NCBI GenBank assembly: GCA_930990515.1
Contig: CAKNPS010000004.1
Location: 62,001 to 126,000 of the forward strand
DNA from: an uncultured Clostridia bacterium
Lineage (GTDB): Bacteria; Bacillota; Clostridia; Christensenellales; UBA1242
Length of the DNA: 64,000 nucleotides
Direction: 5' to 3'
The position numbers and the translations under genes were made by a program. The notes under the pieces were generated by a model. That model saw only the letters and a list, made by a program, of their open reading frames with translations. It searched no databases and was not told the origin of the DNA. Positions 40,921 through 51,700 of this stretch are shown here, in pieces. How positions within the stretch are numbered: position 1 is the first letter of the stretch; each line of letters begins with the position of its first letter.

Positions 40921-42067
40921 AAAGATGAATTTTTCAAAAGTCTTTGTATTAAACAAGAAAAATGACGCAAAAAAAATTGATGGGACAACCATATTCGTTT
41001 TTCTTATTGTCTTTGCTCTTGTCGCTTTTGGTTGTTTGATGGTTTATAGTGCAAGTTTCTATACGGCGGTTGTCCGCTATGGAAATGAATATTTTTTTCT
41101 TTTTAAACAACTTTTAGGCGTTGGACTTGGCATTTTTGCCATGATATTTTTTACTTTTTTTGACTATCATCTTTTGAAAAAATTTAGATATATCATTTTG
41201 GCAGTTTGTGTTGTGCTTTTAATTTTGGTTTTTGTTCCTGGGTTTGGTGTGCAAAGTTATGGGGCGAATCGTTGGGTAAATTTTTTTGGAATTTCCATTC
41301 AACCATCAGAACTTACTAAATTTGCATTGGTGCTGTTTTTGGCTTCTTACTTATCGGAAAATCATGATAAAGTCAAAACTTTTAAAGGACTTATGCCTGC
41401 ATTAATTGTTGCTGGAGTTCTTTGCCTTCTTGTAATTATTGAACCAAGTATGAGTGTCACGATGTGTCTTGCTTTTTTAACTTTCTTTATGCTGATAATT
41501 GGTGGAATAAACAAAAAACACACTTTGCTTTTTTCTAGTGTTGCGGTTATGGCTGTTCCTGCTCTAATCATTGCCGAACCATATCGAATGAAAAGACTTT
41601 TTGCTTTTCTTGACCCTTGGATTTCTCCACAAGGCGAAGGCTTCCAACTTATTCAGTCGTTATATAGTTTGGGTAATGGTGGACTTTTTGGCGTTGGACT
41701 TTTTAACTCAAGGCAAAAATATCTTTTTCTTCCTTTTGCAGAAAGCGACTTCATTTTTTCGATTATTGGAGAAGAATTTGGGCTTATAGGAAGTTTACTT
41801 CTTATTTTAGTTTTTGGAATTTTGGTTTTCTTTTTGATTAAAATTGGTCTAAATGCCAAAGATAGATTTGGGTGTTTACTGTCTTGTGGAGTGGGAATTT
41901 TGATTGCCGTTCAAACACTCTTAAACATTGCAGTTGTCACTGGCTCAATTCCACCAACTGGGCTTCCACTTCCTTTCATTTCAAGTGGTGGAACTTCAGT
42001 TGCAGTTTTTATGGCAGGAGTGGGAGTTTGTTTGAATGTGCATAGAAAAAGTCGCGAAAAAGATTAA
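40907..42067 (+). CDS. ftsW: Septal peptidoglycan polymerase FtsW/SpoVE
   Basis: FtsW is a SEDS-family glycosyltransferase that polymerises lipid II at the septum. The 386-residue protein has about ten transmembrane segments, the signature FLDPWISPQGEGFQLIQS, and GVGLFNSRQKYLFLPFAESDFIFSIIGEEFG with the SEDS catalytic Asp region. The start is GTG at 40907, overlapping the murD end; the in-frame ATG at 40925 is an alternative. The partner transpeptidase is not in the window. It may serve both division and spore cortex. Confidence 0.93.
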   Translation: MNKIKKMNFSKVFVLNKKNDAKKIDGTTIFVFLIVFALVAFGCLMVYSASFYTAVVRYGNEYFFLFKQLLGVGLGIFAMIFFTFFDYHLLKKFRYIILAVCVVLLILVFVPGFGVQSYGANRWVNFFGISIQPSELTKFALVLFLASYLSENHDKVKTFKGLMPALIVAGVLCLLVIIEPSMSVTMCLAFLTFFMLIIGGINKKHTLLFSSVAVMAVPALIIAEPYRMKRLFAFLDPWISPQGEGFQLIQSLYSLGNGGLFGVGLFNSRQKYLFLPFAESDFIFSIIGEEFGLIGSLLLILVFGILVFFLIKIGLNAKDRFGCLLSCGVGILIAVQTLLNIAVVTGSIPPTGLPLPFISSGGTSVAVFMAGVGVCLNVHRKSREKD

Positions 42068-42356
42068 AATTTGCTTTTAATTTTTTCCTAATGTAATGCA
42101 AAAATATGTTTTTAGAATTTCAAATTTTGGATATTTAAATTTGGGTGAAAGAAAAGTTTTAAAAAATAAAAAATTTATTTTTAATTGTAAAAATTGATAA
42201 AAATTTATTAAAAATCGCTAAAAAACGCAAAAAATATGATTTTTTTGATAATTTTTAACTATTTTTATTATTTTTTGTTGATTTTTTGAATATTTTATTT
42301 TTTAATTTATTTAATCAAAATTATTAAATTGCAAACCTAAAATTATTTATTTATGG
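42068..42356. other. Gene-free extremely AT-rich gap where murG usually lies
   Basis: Nearly all bases here are A or T. No frame encodes protein and no murG remnant can be read. In many Firmicutes murG follows ftsW. The right end holds the murA promoter. Confidence 0.6.
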
Positions 42357-42387
42357 TTGCACGATAATTTATTTTTTTCCATATAAT
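42357..42387 (+). promoter_or_regulatory. Leaderless-type promoter of murA
   Basis: TTGCAC (42357-42362) and TATAAT (42382-42387) are separated by 19 bp; the ATG at 42393 follows after 5 nt with no Shine-Dalgarno. Confidence 0.65.
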
Positions 42388-42392
42388 TTTAT

Positions 42393-43658
42393 ATGAGTGA
42401 AGAAGTTTTTTTAATCCAAGGTGGGAATAGTTTATCTGGGGAGTTAAAAGTTGAAGCATCAAAAAATGCTTATCTACCTATTCTCGCATCGACAATATTA
42501 TGTGACGGAAACATTGAATTTTTGAATGTTCCAGATTTTTCAGATATAGAAAATATGTGCGAGATTTTAAAAGTGTTGAATGTAAAAATAAAACGCGAAA
42601 ACAATTTTTTAAGTGTCAATACTGACAGTGTTGTGAATGCCAAAATTTCGCATGAACTTACAGCAAAACTTCGGGCATCAATTTTTCTTTTAGGAGCACT
42701 TCTGGGAAGATTTCGTCAAGCAGTCATTTCATATCCAGGTGGTTGCAAGATTGGAACTAGGCCGATTGATATACATTTGAAAGCCTTTCGCAGTCTTGGA
42801 GTTAAAATTGTTGAAAAGCACGGTTACATATATTGCAATGCTGGGAATATGAAAGCAGGGAAAGTTGTTTTTCCGTCTGTGAGTGTCGGTGCAACAGAAA
42901 GTTTGATGATGTGTGCTGCTTTACTTGAAGGCGAAACGATTTTGTATAATGTGGCAAAAGAGCCAGAGATAAAGGAACTTGAAAGATTTTTAAATCAAAT
43001 GGGTGCAAAAATTCGCGGTTCTGGAACTGACACTATTAGAATCACTGGTGTGAAAAAATTGACAGGTGGAGAGTTTTCGGTTTTTCCTGACCGTATAATT
43101 GCAGGGACTTATCTCATTTTAGGAAGTTTATGTGGAAAAAATTTACATATTTCAAATTTTAAAAAGGAAGATAATGAATTTTTACTTAATATTCTTAAAG
43201 AAACTGCTTGCGATTTCAAATTAAAAAATGATAATATAATAGTGACAGCACAAAAGCGTAATCCTTCGTATAAGTTTGTTGAGACTCTGCCATTTCCGTC
43301 TTTTCCAACAGATTTGCAACCACAATTTATGGTTATGGAAACACTGGCAAAGGGAACAAGTGTGATTAAAGAAAATTTGTTTGAAAATCGATTTAATCAA
43401 ACAATGGAACTTACGAAAATGGGAGCAGACATTCTTGTTAAAGATAGGCTGGCAATAATAAGTGGTGTGGAAAAACTTTTTGGGGCAGATGTGTATGCCT
43501 CCGACCTTCGAGCAGGAGCAGGACTTGTGATTGCTGGGCTTATGGCAGAAGGCTACACCACACTACATAACATTCATTTCATTGACAGGGGTTACGAAAG
43601 ATTAGAAGAAAAATTAAAAGGTGTGGGTGCTGACATTAAAAGGGTGCAGATTGAGTAA
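42393..43658 (+). CDS. murA: UDP-N-acetylglucosamine 1-carboxyvinyltransferase
   Basis: MurA commits UDP-GlcNAc to peptidoglycan using PEP. The 421 residues have GGNSLSGELKVEASKNAYLP at the start, RASIFLLGALLGR and the catalytic loop PGGCKIGTRPID with the cysteine that is the target of fosfomycin. The C-terminal DLRAGAGLVIAGL block is intact. Its mRNA is probably leaderless. ftsQ starts inside its 3' end, so they are coupled. Confidence 0.95.
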   Translation: MSEEVFLIQGGNSLSGELKVEASKNAYLPILASTILCDGNIEFLNVPDFSDIENMCEILKVLNVKIKRENNFLSVNTDSVVNAKISHELTAKLRASIFLLGALLGRFRQAVISYPGGCKIGTRPIDIHLKAFRSLGVKIVEKHGYIYCNAGNMKAGKVVFPSVSVGATESLMMCAALLEGETILYNVAKEPEIKELERFLNQMGAKIRGSGTDTIRITGVKKLTGGEFSVFPDRIIAGTYLILGSLCGKNLHISNFKKEDNEFLLNILKETACDFKLKNDNIIVTAQKRNPSYKFVETLPFPSFPTDLQPQFMVMETLAKGTSVIKENLFENRFNQTMELTKMGADILVKDRLAIISGVEKLFGADVYASDLRAGAGLVIAGLMAEGYTTLHNIHFIDRGYERLEEKLKGVGADIKRVQIE

Positions 43659-44616
43659 AAAAGCGATTATTTCTCTTTCAATAGTTTTGGGAATTGTGGC
43701 AGTTGTTCTAATTTTGTTTTGGACACTGTTTGCTTTATCAACTGTCACAGTCGATTATAAGACAACCACACTAAATTTAAACTTAACAGATGAAGAAATT
43801 ATTGAAGCTGGAAATTTTCACTATGGTGCGAGTGTGATTTTTGACGGCAAAAATAAATATATCAAAAACATAAATGAAAAGGTTTATGAAAATGAAAATT
43901 TTGCCTATCTTGAAGTTGTCAACATTGAAACAGTTTTTCCAAATAGGTATGTAATTCATATCGCTGAACGAGAAGAAATTTTTGCTGTGGAGAATAATGG
44001 ACAATTTCTTATTTGTGATGAAGATTTCAGGGTTTTAAGAATTGCTGACAGTTTTTCAAGCACAAAAGACAATCCAATTCTTGTGAATAATTTGGAAATC
44101 AACACTCCTGAAGTGCGAGTGGGTGATTTTTTGGACATAGGACAAGTTGGTATGCAAAATTTCTATGATGCACTTTTAATGAACAATCGAGATTTAACCG
44201 AACAAAAAGGTTTCATCGAAAGTGTCACTCTTGGCACAAATTATGTTGAAATTACTGATAAAACATATGATAACATAACAATTAAAACGTTTTCAGATAG
44301 AGAGTTTGTTATCAATAACATTGATTTTGCATTGGAATATAAATTCCAACTTATGTTTGCAGTTGACACGGCTTTATATAGTCAAATAAATAGCGATGGA
44401 CAACTTGTGGACGGAGAAGGAAACATTGTTTATGACTATGTGTATGACGAAGACGGAAATATTTTATATGACGAAAACGGCGAACCACAAAAAGGCGAGA
44501 TGTGGACATATGAACGACTTTTGAATTCATACATTTTGATTGATAACTACATTTTAAACGACTATCAAGAAGTCGCTGTCACAGATTTATATTATCGGCT
44601 GGTGGATAAAAAATAA
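43651..44616 (+). CDS. ftsQ: Cell-division protein FtsQ/DivIB
   Basis: The 321-residue protein starts with a short basic stretch and one transmembrane helix (IISLSIVLGIVAVVLILFW). A POTRA-like and FtsQ domain follow (VNIETVFPNRYVIHIAEREEIFAV), facing outward. The TTG at 43651 is the likely start, overlapping the murA stop by 8 nt with AAGGG upstream. The C-terminal region contains an acidic repeat (YDYVYDEDGNILYDENGE). Part of the divisome, probably with FtsL/FtsB partners outside the window. Confidence 0.85.
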   Translation: MSKKAIISLSIVLGIVAVVLILFWTLFALSTVTVDYKTTTLNLNLTDEEIIEAGNFHYGASVIFDGKNKYIKNINEKVYENENFAYLEVVNIETVFPNRYVIHIAEREEIFAVENNGQFLICDEDFRVLRIADSFSSTKDNPILVNNLEINTPEVRVGDFLDIGQVGMQNFYDALLMNNRDLTEQKGFIESVTLGTNYVEITDKTYDNITIKTFSDREFVINNIDFALEYKFQLMFAVDTALYSQINSDGQLVDGEGNIVYDYVYDEDGNILYDENGEPQKGEMWTYERLLNSYILIDNYILNDYQEVAVTDLYYRLVDKK

Positions 44617-44641
44617 AACAGGCATGCATTGCCTGTTTTTT
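44617..44641 (+). terminator. Terminator of ftsQ
   Basis: An AACAGGC/GCCTGTT stem followed by a T run directly after the ftsQ stop codon. Confidence 0.88.
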
Positions 44642-44649
44642 ATGAAAAG

Positions 44650-44669
44650 TGGACAGGCAATGCCTGTTA
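44650..44669 (-). terminator. Terminator-like hairpin at the serS end
   Basis: ACAGGCA/TGCCTGT (44653-44667) overlaps the serS stop codon. It has the same stem as the ftsQ terminator 20 bp away, but the T run behind it on the minus strand is weak. Confidence 0.6.
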
Positions 44670-45953
44670 TTTTATTGGTTTGATAACTTCTTTTCCGCCC
44701 ATATAGGCTTGAAGAACTTTTGGAACTTTTATGCTTCCATCTTTTTGTAAGTTGTTTTCAAGGAGAGCAATTAGGGCTCTTGGGGAAGCAAGAACTGTGT
44801 TGTTTAAGGTGTGAAGGAAATAATTTCCTTTTTCGCCTTTTGCTCTTATTCCAAGGCGTCTTGCTTGAGCATCTCCAAGTGTGGAGCAAGAACCAACTTC
44901 AAAATATTTCTTTTGTCTTGGGCTCCATGCCTCAACGTCACAACTTTTAACTTTTAAATCAGCAAGGTCACCACTGCAACATTCTAAAGTTCTTACTGGG
45001 ATGTCAAGGTGACGGAAAACATCAACTGTGTATTGCCACATTTTATTATAAAATTTCATACTGTCTTCTGGCTTACAGATAACAATCATTTCTTGTTTTT
45101 CAAATTGGTGAACACGGTATAGTCCTCTCTCTTCAAGTCCGTGAGAACCACCTTCTTTTCTAAAGCAAGGAGAATATGATGTCATTCTGATTGGAAGTTC
45201 TTTTTCATTTATGAGTTGACCTTTAAATTTTCCAATCATTGAGTGCTCACTTGTGCCGACAAGGAATAAATCTTCGCCTTCAATTTTATACATCATCGCT
45301 TCCATTTCAGCGAAACTCATAACACCATTTACAACATCGCTTCTTATCATAAAAGGTGGAATACAATATGTGAACCCTTGCTCAATCATATAGTCGCGAC
45401 CATAGGCAATCATTGCTTCGTGGAGTCGTGCTGCATCGCCGATAAGATAATAGAAACCTGTTCCACTTGTTCGACCTGCGCTTTCTTTATCAAGCCCACC
45501 AATACTTTCCAAAATGTCTGCGTGATATGGAATTTCAAAGTCTGGAACAACTGGCTCGCCAAATCTTTCAATTTCCACATTTTCGCTGTCGTCTTTTCCG
45601 ATTGGAACACTGTCGTCAATAATGTTTGGAATGGTGAGCATAATTTTTCTTATTTTTTCTTCCACTTCTGAAATTTCTTTTTCAATTTCAGCAATTCTAT
45701 CGTTATTTTTCTTTACTTGCTCTTTAATTTTGTTTGCTTCTTCCACTTTCTTGTCACGCATAAGTTTTCCAATTTCTGCACTTAAAGTGTTTCGGGAAGC
45801 ACGCAAAGAATCGCTTTCTTGTTTTAAAGCACGATTTTTTTTGTCAAGTTCTTCCACTTCGTCAACGAGTGGGAGTTTTTCATCTTGAAATTTCTTTTTG
45901 ATGTTTTCTTTAACAAGTTCTTTGTTTGTTCTAATTAAATTTATGTCTATCAT
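44667..45953 (-). CDS. serS: Seryl-tRNA synthetase
   Basis: The start is the ATG at 45953 with AAGAGG upstream; the in-frame extension of 10 codons is unlikely. The 428 residues show the long N-terminal coiled-coil arm (residues about 30-105) that grips the tRNA variable arm. Class II motif 2 (FRKEGG, then GLYRVHQFEKQEM), the serine pocket TSE and motif 3 (SPRALIALLENN) follow. It is a housekeeping enzyme placed antisense between ftsQ and ftsA. Confidence 0.96.
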   Translation of the reverse strand: MIDINLIRTNKELVKENIKKKFQDEKLPLVDEVEELDKKNRALKQESDSLRASRNTLSAEIGKLMRDKKVEEANKIKEQVKKNNDRIAEIEKEISEVEEKIRKIMLTIPNIIDDSVPIGKDDSENVEIERFGEPVVPDFEIPYHADILESIGGLDKESAGRTSGTGFYYLIGDAARLHEAMIAYGRDYMIEQGFTYCIPPFMIRSDVVNGVMSFAEMEAMMYKIEGEDLFLVGTSEHSMIGKFKGQLINEKELPIRMTSYSPCFRKEGGSHGLEERGLYRVHQFEKQEMIVICKPEDSMKFYNKMWQYTVDVFRHLDIPVRTLECCSGDLADLKVKSCDVEAWSPRQKKYFEVGSCSTLGDAQARRLGIRAKGEKGNYFLHTLNNTVLASPRALIALLENNLQKDGSIKVPKVLQAYMGGKEVIKPIK

Positions 45954-46199
45954 TTTCTTAACCTCTTTCTTAGTATAATTCAAATGAAAATTAAAAGCAA
46001 GTTTTTAAGGCATTAAAAAATTTTTAAAGACAAATTTGTCGAAGATTTATGTATATTTTTTTGGAGAATATTAATTTTTTGCATAATTATGAAAAAAAAT
46101 AAATTTTTATAAATTTTCTTTTATTTTTGTTTGACTTTTAATAAATTATTTATTAAAATATACTTATAAAGAGAGAAAAGCGTCATTGGAAGGAGTGAT

Positions 46200-47324
46200 A
46201 TGGCACAAAATTGCGTTACCGTTGTGGAAATTGGTTCATCGAAACTTTCTTGCATAATTGCAGAAAGGGGATTAAACAACACTTTCATCGTTAAAGCAAA
46301 AGCATCAGTTGAGTATGCTGGCTTTTTTGAAGGCGAGTTTGTGGAAAGTGCTTATCTTGTCGATGCCGTTTTATCACTTTTTTCACAAATTTCTTCCACC
46401 TACAAAAAGAAGATTAAAAAAGTTTTTGTTGGTGTTCCTGCCGAGTTTTCAAAAGTTGTCACTTGTGAAGAACAAATGAATTTTAAGTTTAAACATTCCA
46501 TAAACAAAAACGACATTGATTATCTTTTCAATCAAGCATCAATAAATCACAGCGAAGAAGATATGGAAGTTGTCACAGTCAATCCAATTTCTTACACTCT
46601 TGATGACAGCAAATACATTCAAAATCCTTTGAAACAAAAATCATATTCTCTTGGGGCTGAACTTTCCATTATTATGGTGCAATCTCATTTTGTTAAAACT
46701 TTCAACAAAATTTGGACGAGAGTTGGGATTGAACAGGTGGAATATTTGAGCGAACCATTATGTGAAAGTATGTTCATACTCTCAAAGGAAGAAAGGGAAA
46801 GAACTTGCATTGTTATTGATGTTGGGGCTCGTTCAACTTCAGTGAGTTTTGTGAAAGGCGATGCTCTAACAAACTTAACTTCCTTTTCAATGGGTGGTTC
46901 ATACATAACAAGTGATTTATCTGAAGCGTGTGGCATAAGTTATGGCGATGCAAGAAGCTTGAAAAAAGAAATAGTTTTGTCGGTTCGTGGAGATAAAGAT
47001 GATTTTTATGAACTTATGACACTAGGCGGAAAAATTATTAGAATTCCACTTAACTATGTTAATGAAGCGGTTTGTTACAGAATTGGCATAATTGCTTCCA
47101 CCATAAATGAATGCATTAGGCTTTTTGCTAAAGAATATGTTCCTTTTTACCCAATCTATCTTTGTGGGGCTGGCATAACAAAAATTAAAGGCGGGAAAGA
47201 TTATCTCGCAAAATGTCTAGGAAGAAATGTTTCTTATGGCATTCCACCAGTTCCTAGTATGGACAAACCAGAACTTGCTTCAATTTTGGGACTTATAAAT
47301 TTTGCACTAAATAGCAAAGATTAA
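46200..47324 (+). CDS. ftsA: Divergent FtsA-like actin-fold division protein
   Basis: The 374-residue protein has the actin-like ATPase layout: phosphate loop VVEIGSSKLSC near residue 8, a 1C-type region, the second loop VIDVGARSTSVSFV and the GGSYITSDL block. FtsA normally starts with an Asp (DIGT) in the first loop; here it is Glu. The usual C-terminal extension with an amphipathic membrane helix is absent, because the protein stops after the core. It is directly followed by ftsZ, which fixes its identity. AGGAG precedes the ATG. Membrane attachment must use another route, such as SepF. Confidence 0.85.
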   Translation: MAQNCVTVVEIGSSKLSCIIAERGLNNTFIVKAKASVEYAGFFEGEFVESAYLVDAVLSLFSQISSTYKKKIKKVFVGVPAEFSKVVTCEEQMNFKFKHSINKNDIDYLFNQASINHSEEDMEVVTVNPISYTLDDSKYIQNPLKQKSYSLGAELSIIMVQSHFVKTFNKIWTRVGIEQVEYLSEPLCESMFILSKEERERTCIVIDVGARSTSVSFVKGDALTNLTSFSMGGSYITSDLSEACGISYGDARSLKKEIVLSVRGDKDDFYELMTLGGKIIRIPLNYVNEAVCYRIGIIASTINECIRLFAKEYVPFYPIYLCGAGITKIKGGKDYLAKCLGRNVSYGIPPVPSMDKPELASILGLINFALNSKD

Positions 47325-47407
47325 GAAGATAATTTGTAATCTTGTTAAAAAACTTGCAAAAATTTGCTTGATATATTAAAATATATAACAATAAAGGAGT
47401 TTATTTT

Positions 47408-48598
47408 ATGGAAAATCAACAACAGGAATTAAATCCAACCTCAATTGTCAAAATTAAGGTGCTTGGAATTGGTGGCGGTGGGAACAACGCTGTCAACAGA
47501 ATGATTGAAGCAAATGTTGCTTCAGCTGAATTTGTTGCTATCAACACTGATAAGCAAGCCCTCTTAATTTCTAAGGCAGAAAAGAGATTGCAAATTGGTG
47601 AAAGATTAACTGGCGGACGCGGTGCTGGTGCAATTCCAGAAATTGGAAGAAAAGCAGCAGAAGAAAGTAAATCTTCTCTTACGGAAATCTTGAAAGGAAC
47701 AGACCTTTTGTTTATCACTGCTGGTATGGGTGGTGGAACTGGAACAGGTGCTGCTCCAGTTGTTGCACAAATTGCAAAAGAACTTGGAATTTTGACTGTC
47801 GGAATTGTCACAAAACCTTTCCAATTTGAAAATCCAAAGAGAATGGAAAATGCTGAAAAAGGTATCAATGAACTTAGAAAATATGTTGACACCATTGTTA
47901 TCATTCCAAATGAAAGATTACTAACAATTCTTCCAGAAAAAACAACTCTTGTTGAAGCATTCCGCTATGCTGATGATGTTTTAAGACAAGGTATTCAAGG
48001 CATTTCTGACCTTATTGTTTTCCCTGGAATGATTAACCTTGATTTTGCCGACATTGAAACGGTTATGAAAAATCGTGGACTTGCTCACATGGGTATCGGT
48101 CGTGGTAAAGGCGAAAACAAAACTTTGGAAGCAGTCCGTCAAGCAGTTGCATCTCCACTTATTGAAACCACAATTGAAGGGGCAACAGGTGTTGTTATGA
48201 ACATCAAGGGCGGAAGTGACATCACTCTTCGTGAAGTTAATGAAGCCGCAAAAATGGTTCAAGAAGTTATCGACCCAAGTTGTAATTTAATTTTCGGTTC
48301 AAGCATTGACCCTGATATGCGTGACGAAGTGGAAATCACAATCATTGCAACAGGTTTCAAAAGTCCTAATGCCGAGGAAGAAAAAGAAGAAGAGGAAGAA
48401 GAACCTCAAAAAGAACCTGTGAAAGAAGAAAAGAAGGAAGAATTTAAAGGATTTAATCCTTTTGGTTATAATTCACAAGCAGGAAGAGAAAATGTGAAAT
48501 TGGAACAAAACGACACCACTTCTCGTGTTGATGTAAATCCAAGCATTTCTTCCATTCCACCTTGGATTGAAAAAATCAGAAATAAGGGCAAAAAATAA
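47408..48598 (+). CDS. ftsZ: Cell-division GTPase FtsZ
   Basis: FtsZ polymerises into the division ring. The 396 residues have [13 protein letters not shown], the tubulin signature [10 protein letters not shown] and the T7 loop with NLDFADI. An acidic linker of about 45 residues (poly-Glu/Lys around residues 320-345) leads to a C-terminal peptide [12 protein letters not shown], a variant of the usual IPxFLRxR partner-binding tail. AAGGAG precedes the ATG. Confidence 0.97.
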   Translation: MENQQQELNPTSIVKIKVLGIGGGGNNAVNRMIEANVASAEFVAINTDKQALLISKAEKRLQIGERLTGGRGAGAIPEIGRKAAEESKSSLTEILKGTDLLFITAGMGGGTGTGAAPVVAQIAKELGILTVGIVTKPFQFENPKRMENAEKGINELRKYVDTIVIIPNERLLTILPEKTTLVEAFRYADDVLRQGIQGISDLIVFPGMINLDFADIETVMKNRGLAHMGIGRGKGENKTLEAVRQAVASPLIETTIEGATGVVMNIKGGSDITLREVNEAAKMVQEVIDPSCNLIFGSSIDPDMRDEVEITIIATGFKSPNAEEEKEEEEEEPQKEPVKEEKKEEFKGFNPFGYNSQAGRENVKLEQNDTTSRVDVNPSISSIPPWIEKIRNKGKK

Positions 48599-48659
48599 TA
48601 AAATTGCTTTTCATTTTTCATAAATATAAATTTGAAAAAATTTTGAATTAAATTATAAA

Positions 48660-48686
48660 TAAAAAGTGGTAATACCACTTTTTTTA
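48660..48686 (+). terminator. Terminator of ftsZ
   Basis: AAAAAGTGGT and its inverse complement around AAT, followed by seven Ts. Confidence 0.88.
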
Positions 48687-48697
48687 TTTCAAATAAT

Positions 48698-48726
48698 TTG
48701 TAAATTAATAAAAAATGTATTATAAT
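48698..48726 (+). promoter_or_regulatory. Leaderless-type promoter of the giant surface protein
   Basis: TTGTAA (48698-48703) and TATAAT (48721-48726) are separated by 17 bp; a GTG start codon follows after 7 nt with no ribosome-binding site. Confidence 0.75.
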
Positions 48727-48733
48727 AATATAT

Positions 48734-51700
48734 GTGAGAAAATATTTTATAACCTTTTTATCAATATTGTTAATTGCAATCACCAGCATTGGAGGTGGAT
48801 TGCTTTTATCTGCCTGCGATAATTCATCTTACTCTGAAAACGGGGGAGGGAATTTAGACGATTCAGAAAATGGTTCAGATGAAAATCTAGACGATGATGA
48901 TTTACCTAATAATCCAAACGATGATGAAGAAAATGAAGATAACAAAGATGATGTAACTGCGGCTTCAGATTTTACCATAAATTTAACTGTGTACACAATG
49001 GATGCTAGTGGGAATTATGTCACTGGATTGGATAGAAGGGAACATGCACATACTGCTGGGAGTTATTCTTTTGGTAGTGCAGGTTTTGCTTCGATTTGGC
49101 TTTCAAGAAGCAATGGAAATAGATCGGAAACAAAAACTGCTTATTCAGGTTCTACTTCAATAACTTGGAACCAAGGGTGGGTGGCAAATGCCACAGCAAA
49201 TATATCTGTAAGCCTTCCTGAAAATGGTTATCCCTATATAGGGCAATATAATGAAATGTATGTGCTTGATCATATTCAATGTTCAAGTTGTGGAAGTGTA
49301 AATTCTACTGAACATAGTTGCTATATAGGCTCAGCAGCAGGTATTTGGGGAAAATATACAACAACATATTCGGTTTATTTTGCAAGGAAATCTTATAATA
49401 TAGATGTAAATATTTTAAACCCAGATGGAAATCAGGATTTTAATAGCGGAACTGTTGATTTAAGATATAGTTGGAATAATGCCACAAGTAATGATGTTAA
49501 CGACCAACCTGAAACTTCTAGAATCTATGCTGATACAAGTTTAATCATTTCTGACATTAAACCAGCTTCTGGATATTATTTAAGAGGAGTATCGGCTTCT
49601 AGAGGTGGTATAAGTAATAGTAATGGGACTTATACATATAAAGTTTCTTCATTAGGTGGATATAAATGGCCAGATCCAGGCAGTGGTTTCTTTGACATAG
49701 TTAATGTCCAAATGGGGAGATTGACTCAACAAAATATAAATATTTTATCGCCTTCTGGTTCAGAAGATGGGCAATCTGGAACCATGGATGTGTATTATTC
49801 TTTTAATGATACAAGATATGATAATCAAGCAAATGAGCCGATAACAGGGACAAATGTTCAAGATAATAGTTATATAGAAATTTCCGATATAAGACCGGCA
49901 ACAGGAATGAGAATAGAGAGTGTCAAAGTTGGGAATACAAATATAACTCCATCTAACGGAGTTTATAGAATTGATTGTAATGCTTCGCAAACAATCGTTG
50001 TTCAAATGGCATGGAAAGAATATTATGTTGATGTAAATATTATGAGTCCGACAAACGTCCAAGACAATGCAAGTGGAACGGTTGATATTGTTTATTCAAG
50101 TCCATATCAATCGTTAAATGATGTGACAAATGAAGCAACAACAAGTTTAATACAGCATGGTGGGACAATCACAATTTCAGACATAAAACCAGCGGCAGGT
50201 ATGAGAATTGAAAGTGTTTATATAACAAGTGGAAATGGAACACTTTCAAACAATAATGGCACATACACTTTTACAGCAAGTTCAGACGGGAGTCATCAAG
50301 TTCAATGGTATAATGAAATCATTATTAAAATGACATGGAAAGAATATTATGTTGGCATAAACATTATGAGTCCAACAAATGTTCAAGATAATGCAAGCGG
50401 AACGATTGATATTGTTTATTCAAGTCCATATCAATCGTTAAATGATGTGACAAATGAAGCAACAACAAGTTTAATACAGCATGGTGGAACAATCACAATT
50501 TCAGACATAAAACCAGCGACAGGGTATAAACTTGAAAGTGTATCTTTGTCGGGTGGAAATGGAACACTTACTAATAATAATGGCACATATACTTTTACAG
50601 CAAGTTCAGATGGAAGTCATCAAACTAAATGGTATAATGAAATTATTATCAAAATGACTTATCAGGAATATCGGCTAGATGTCAACTACAATGTGAATGG
50701 AACATGGTATAATAGTGGATTAGATGGTTTTCAGTTCAGTATCTATCACGGTGATAATTTAATAGGATCAAACTTTAAAGATTATAATGCCGAAATAGAT
50801 TTTAGAACAGAAGTAAGAGTTGTTGCTTCAACAATTTTAAATGGATATAAATTATCACAAATAACTTCTCCGGTTGCAACTGTGCAAACAAACACATTGA
50901 CATTTTCAATGCCAGCACAAGATATTAGTGTTAGCATATATATTGTTTCAAATGTTTATACAACGACACTTAAATATCAAAATGGAAATGCAGATTCAAC
51001 TATATACTTAAAATATGGAGTAGGTTGGTATAGTAATTCAAGTTGCACTACAAGTATTACAAATATTCCTGTACCAAGTAGAGAAGGATTTAATTTTAGT
51101 GGATTTTATAATAGTTCTACAGGAACAGGGACACAGACAATAAATTCGAGTGGAGAAATTCTTGTTTCAAACACATTCTCCACAAGTGCAATGGTATGGT
51201 ATGCAAATTGGATTGCTAAAAATCCAGCAAGATATGATGAAGAGTTGGGTAAATGGTATGTGGAAATGGGAAGATACCCTCAAACAAGTATTATAGATAG
51301 CGATTTAAGGAATTGGAGTGAACGTAATGGTAGTAATTTCTCAAATATTAGCTATAATGAAATGACCAAAATGAGCACCTTTACAGTTACAACAGTAGGA
51401 GTCTGGGAAATTCTTACAATTGCTATTCCTGCGATTGTTGGTGTTGAATATACTTTAACTTTTGATTACATAGTGCCAAATTATAATAGACTTGAAGAAA
51501 ATTTAGGAGATTATGGACAAGTTCAAAATGCAGATGGTGGATTAGCAATTCAAATAATAAATGCTGGTGGGCCAACGAACTCAAATAATACTGAGAGGGA
51601 CTATCTAACATATAGATTGCCAACAACAGAAGGTGCTGGAACAATTACAACAACATTTAGAGTTATAGGGACTGATACTAATATGTATATTGCAATCAAT

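Noticed and set aside
47416..48262. Minus-strand frames within ftsZ
   Set aside because: Antisense to conserved FtsZ motifs; no ribosome-binding sites.
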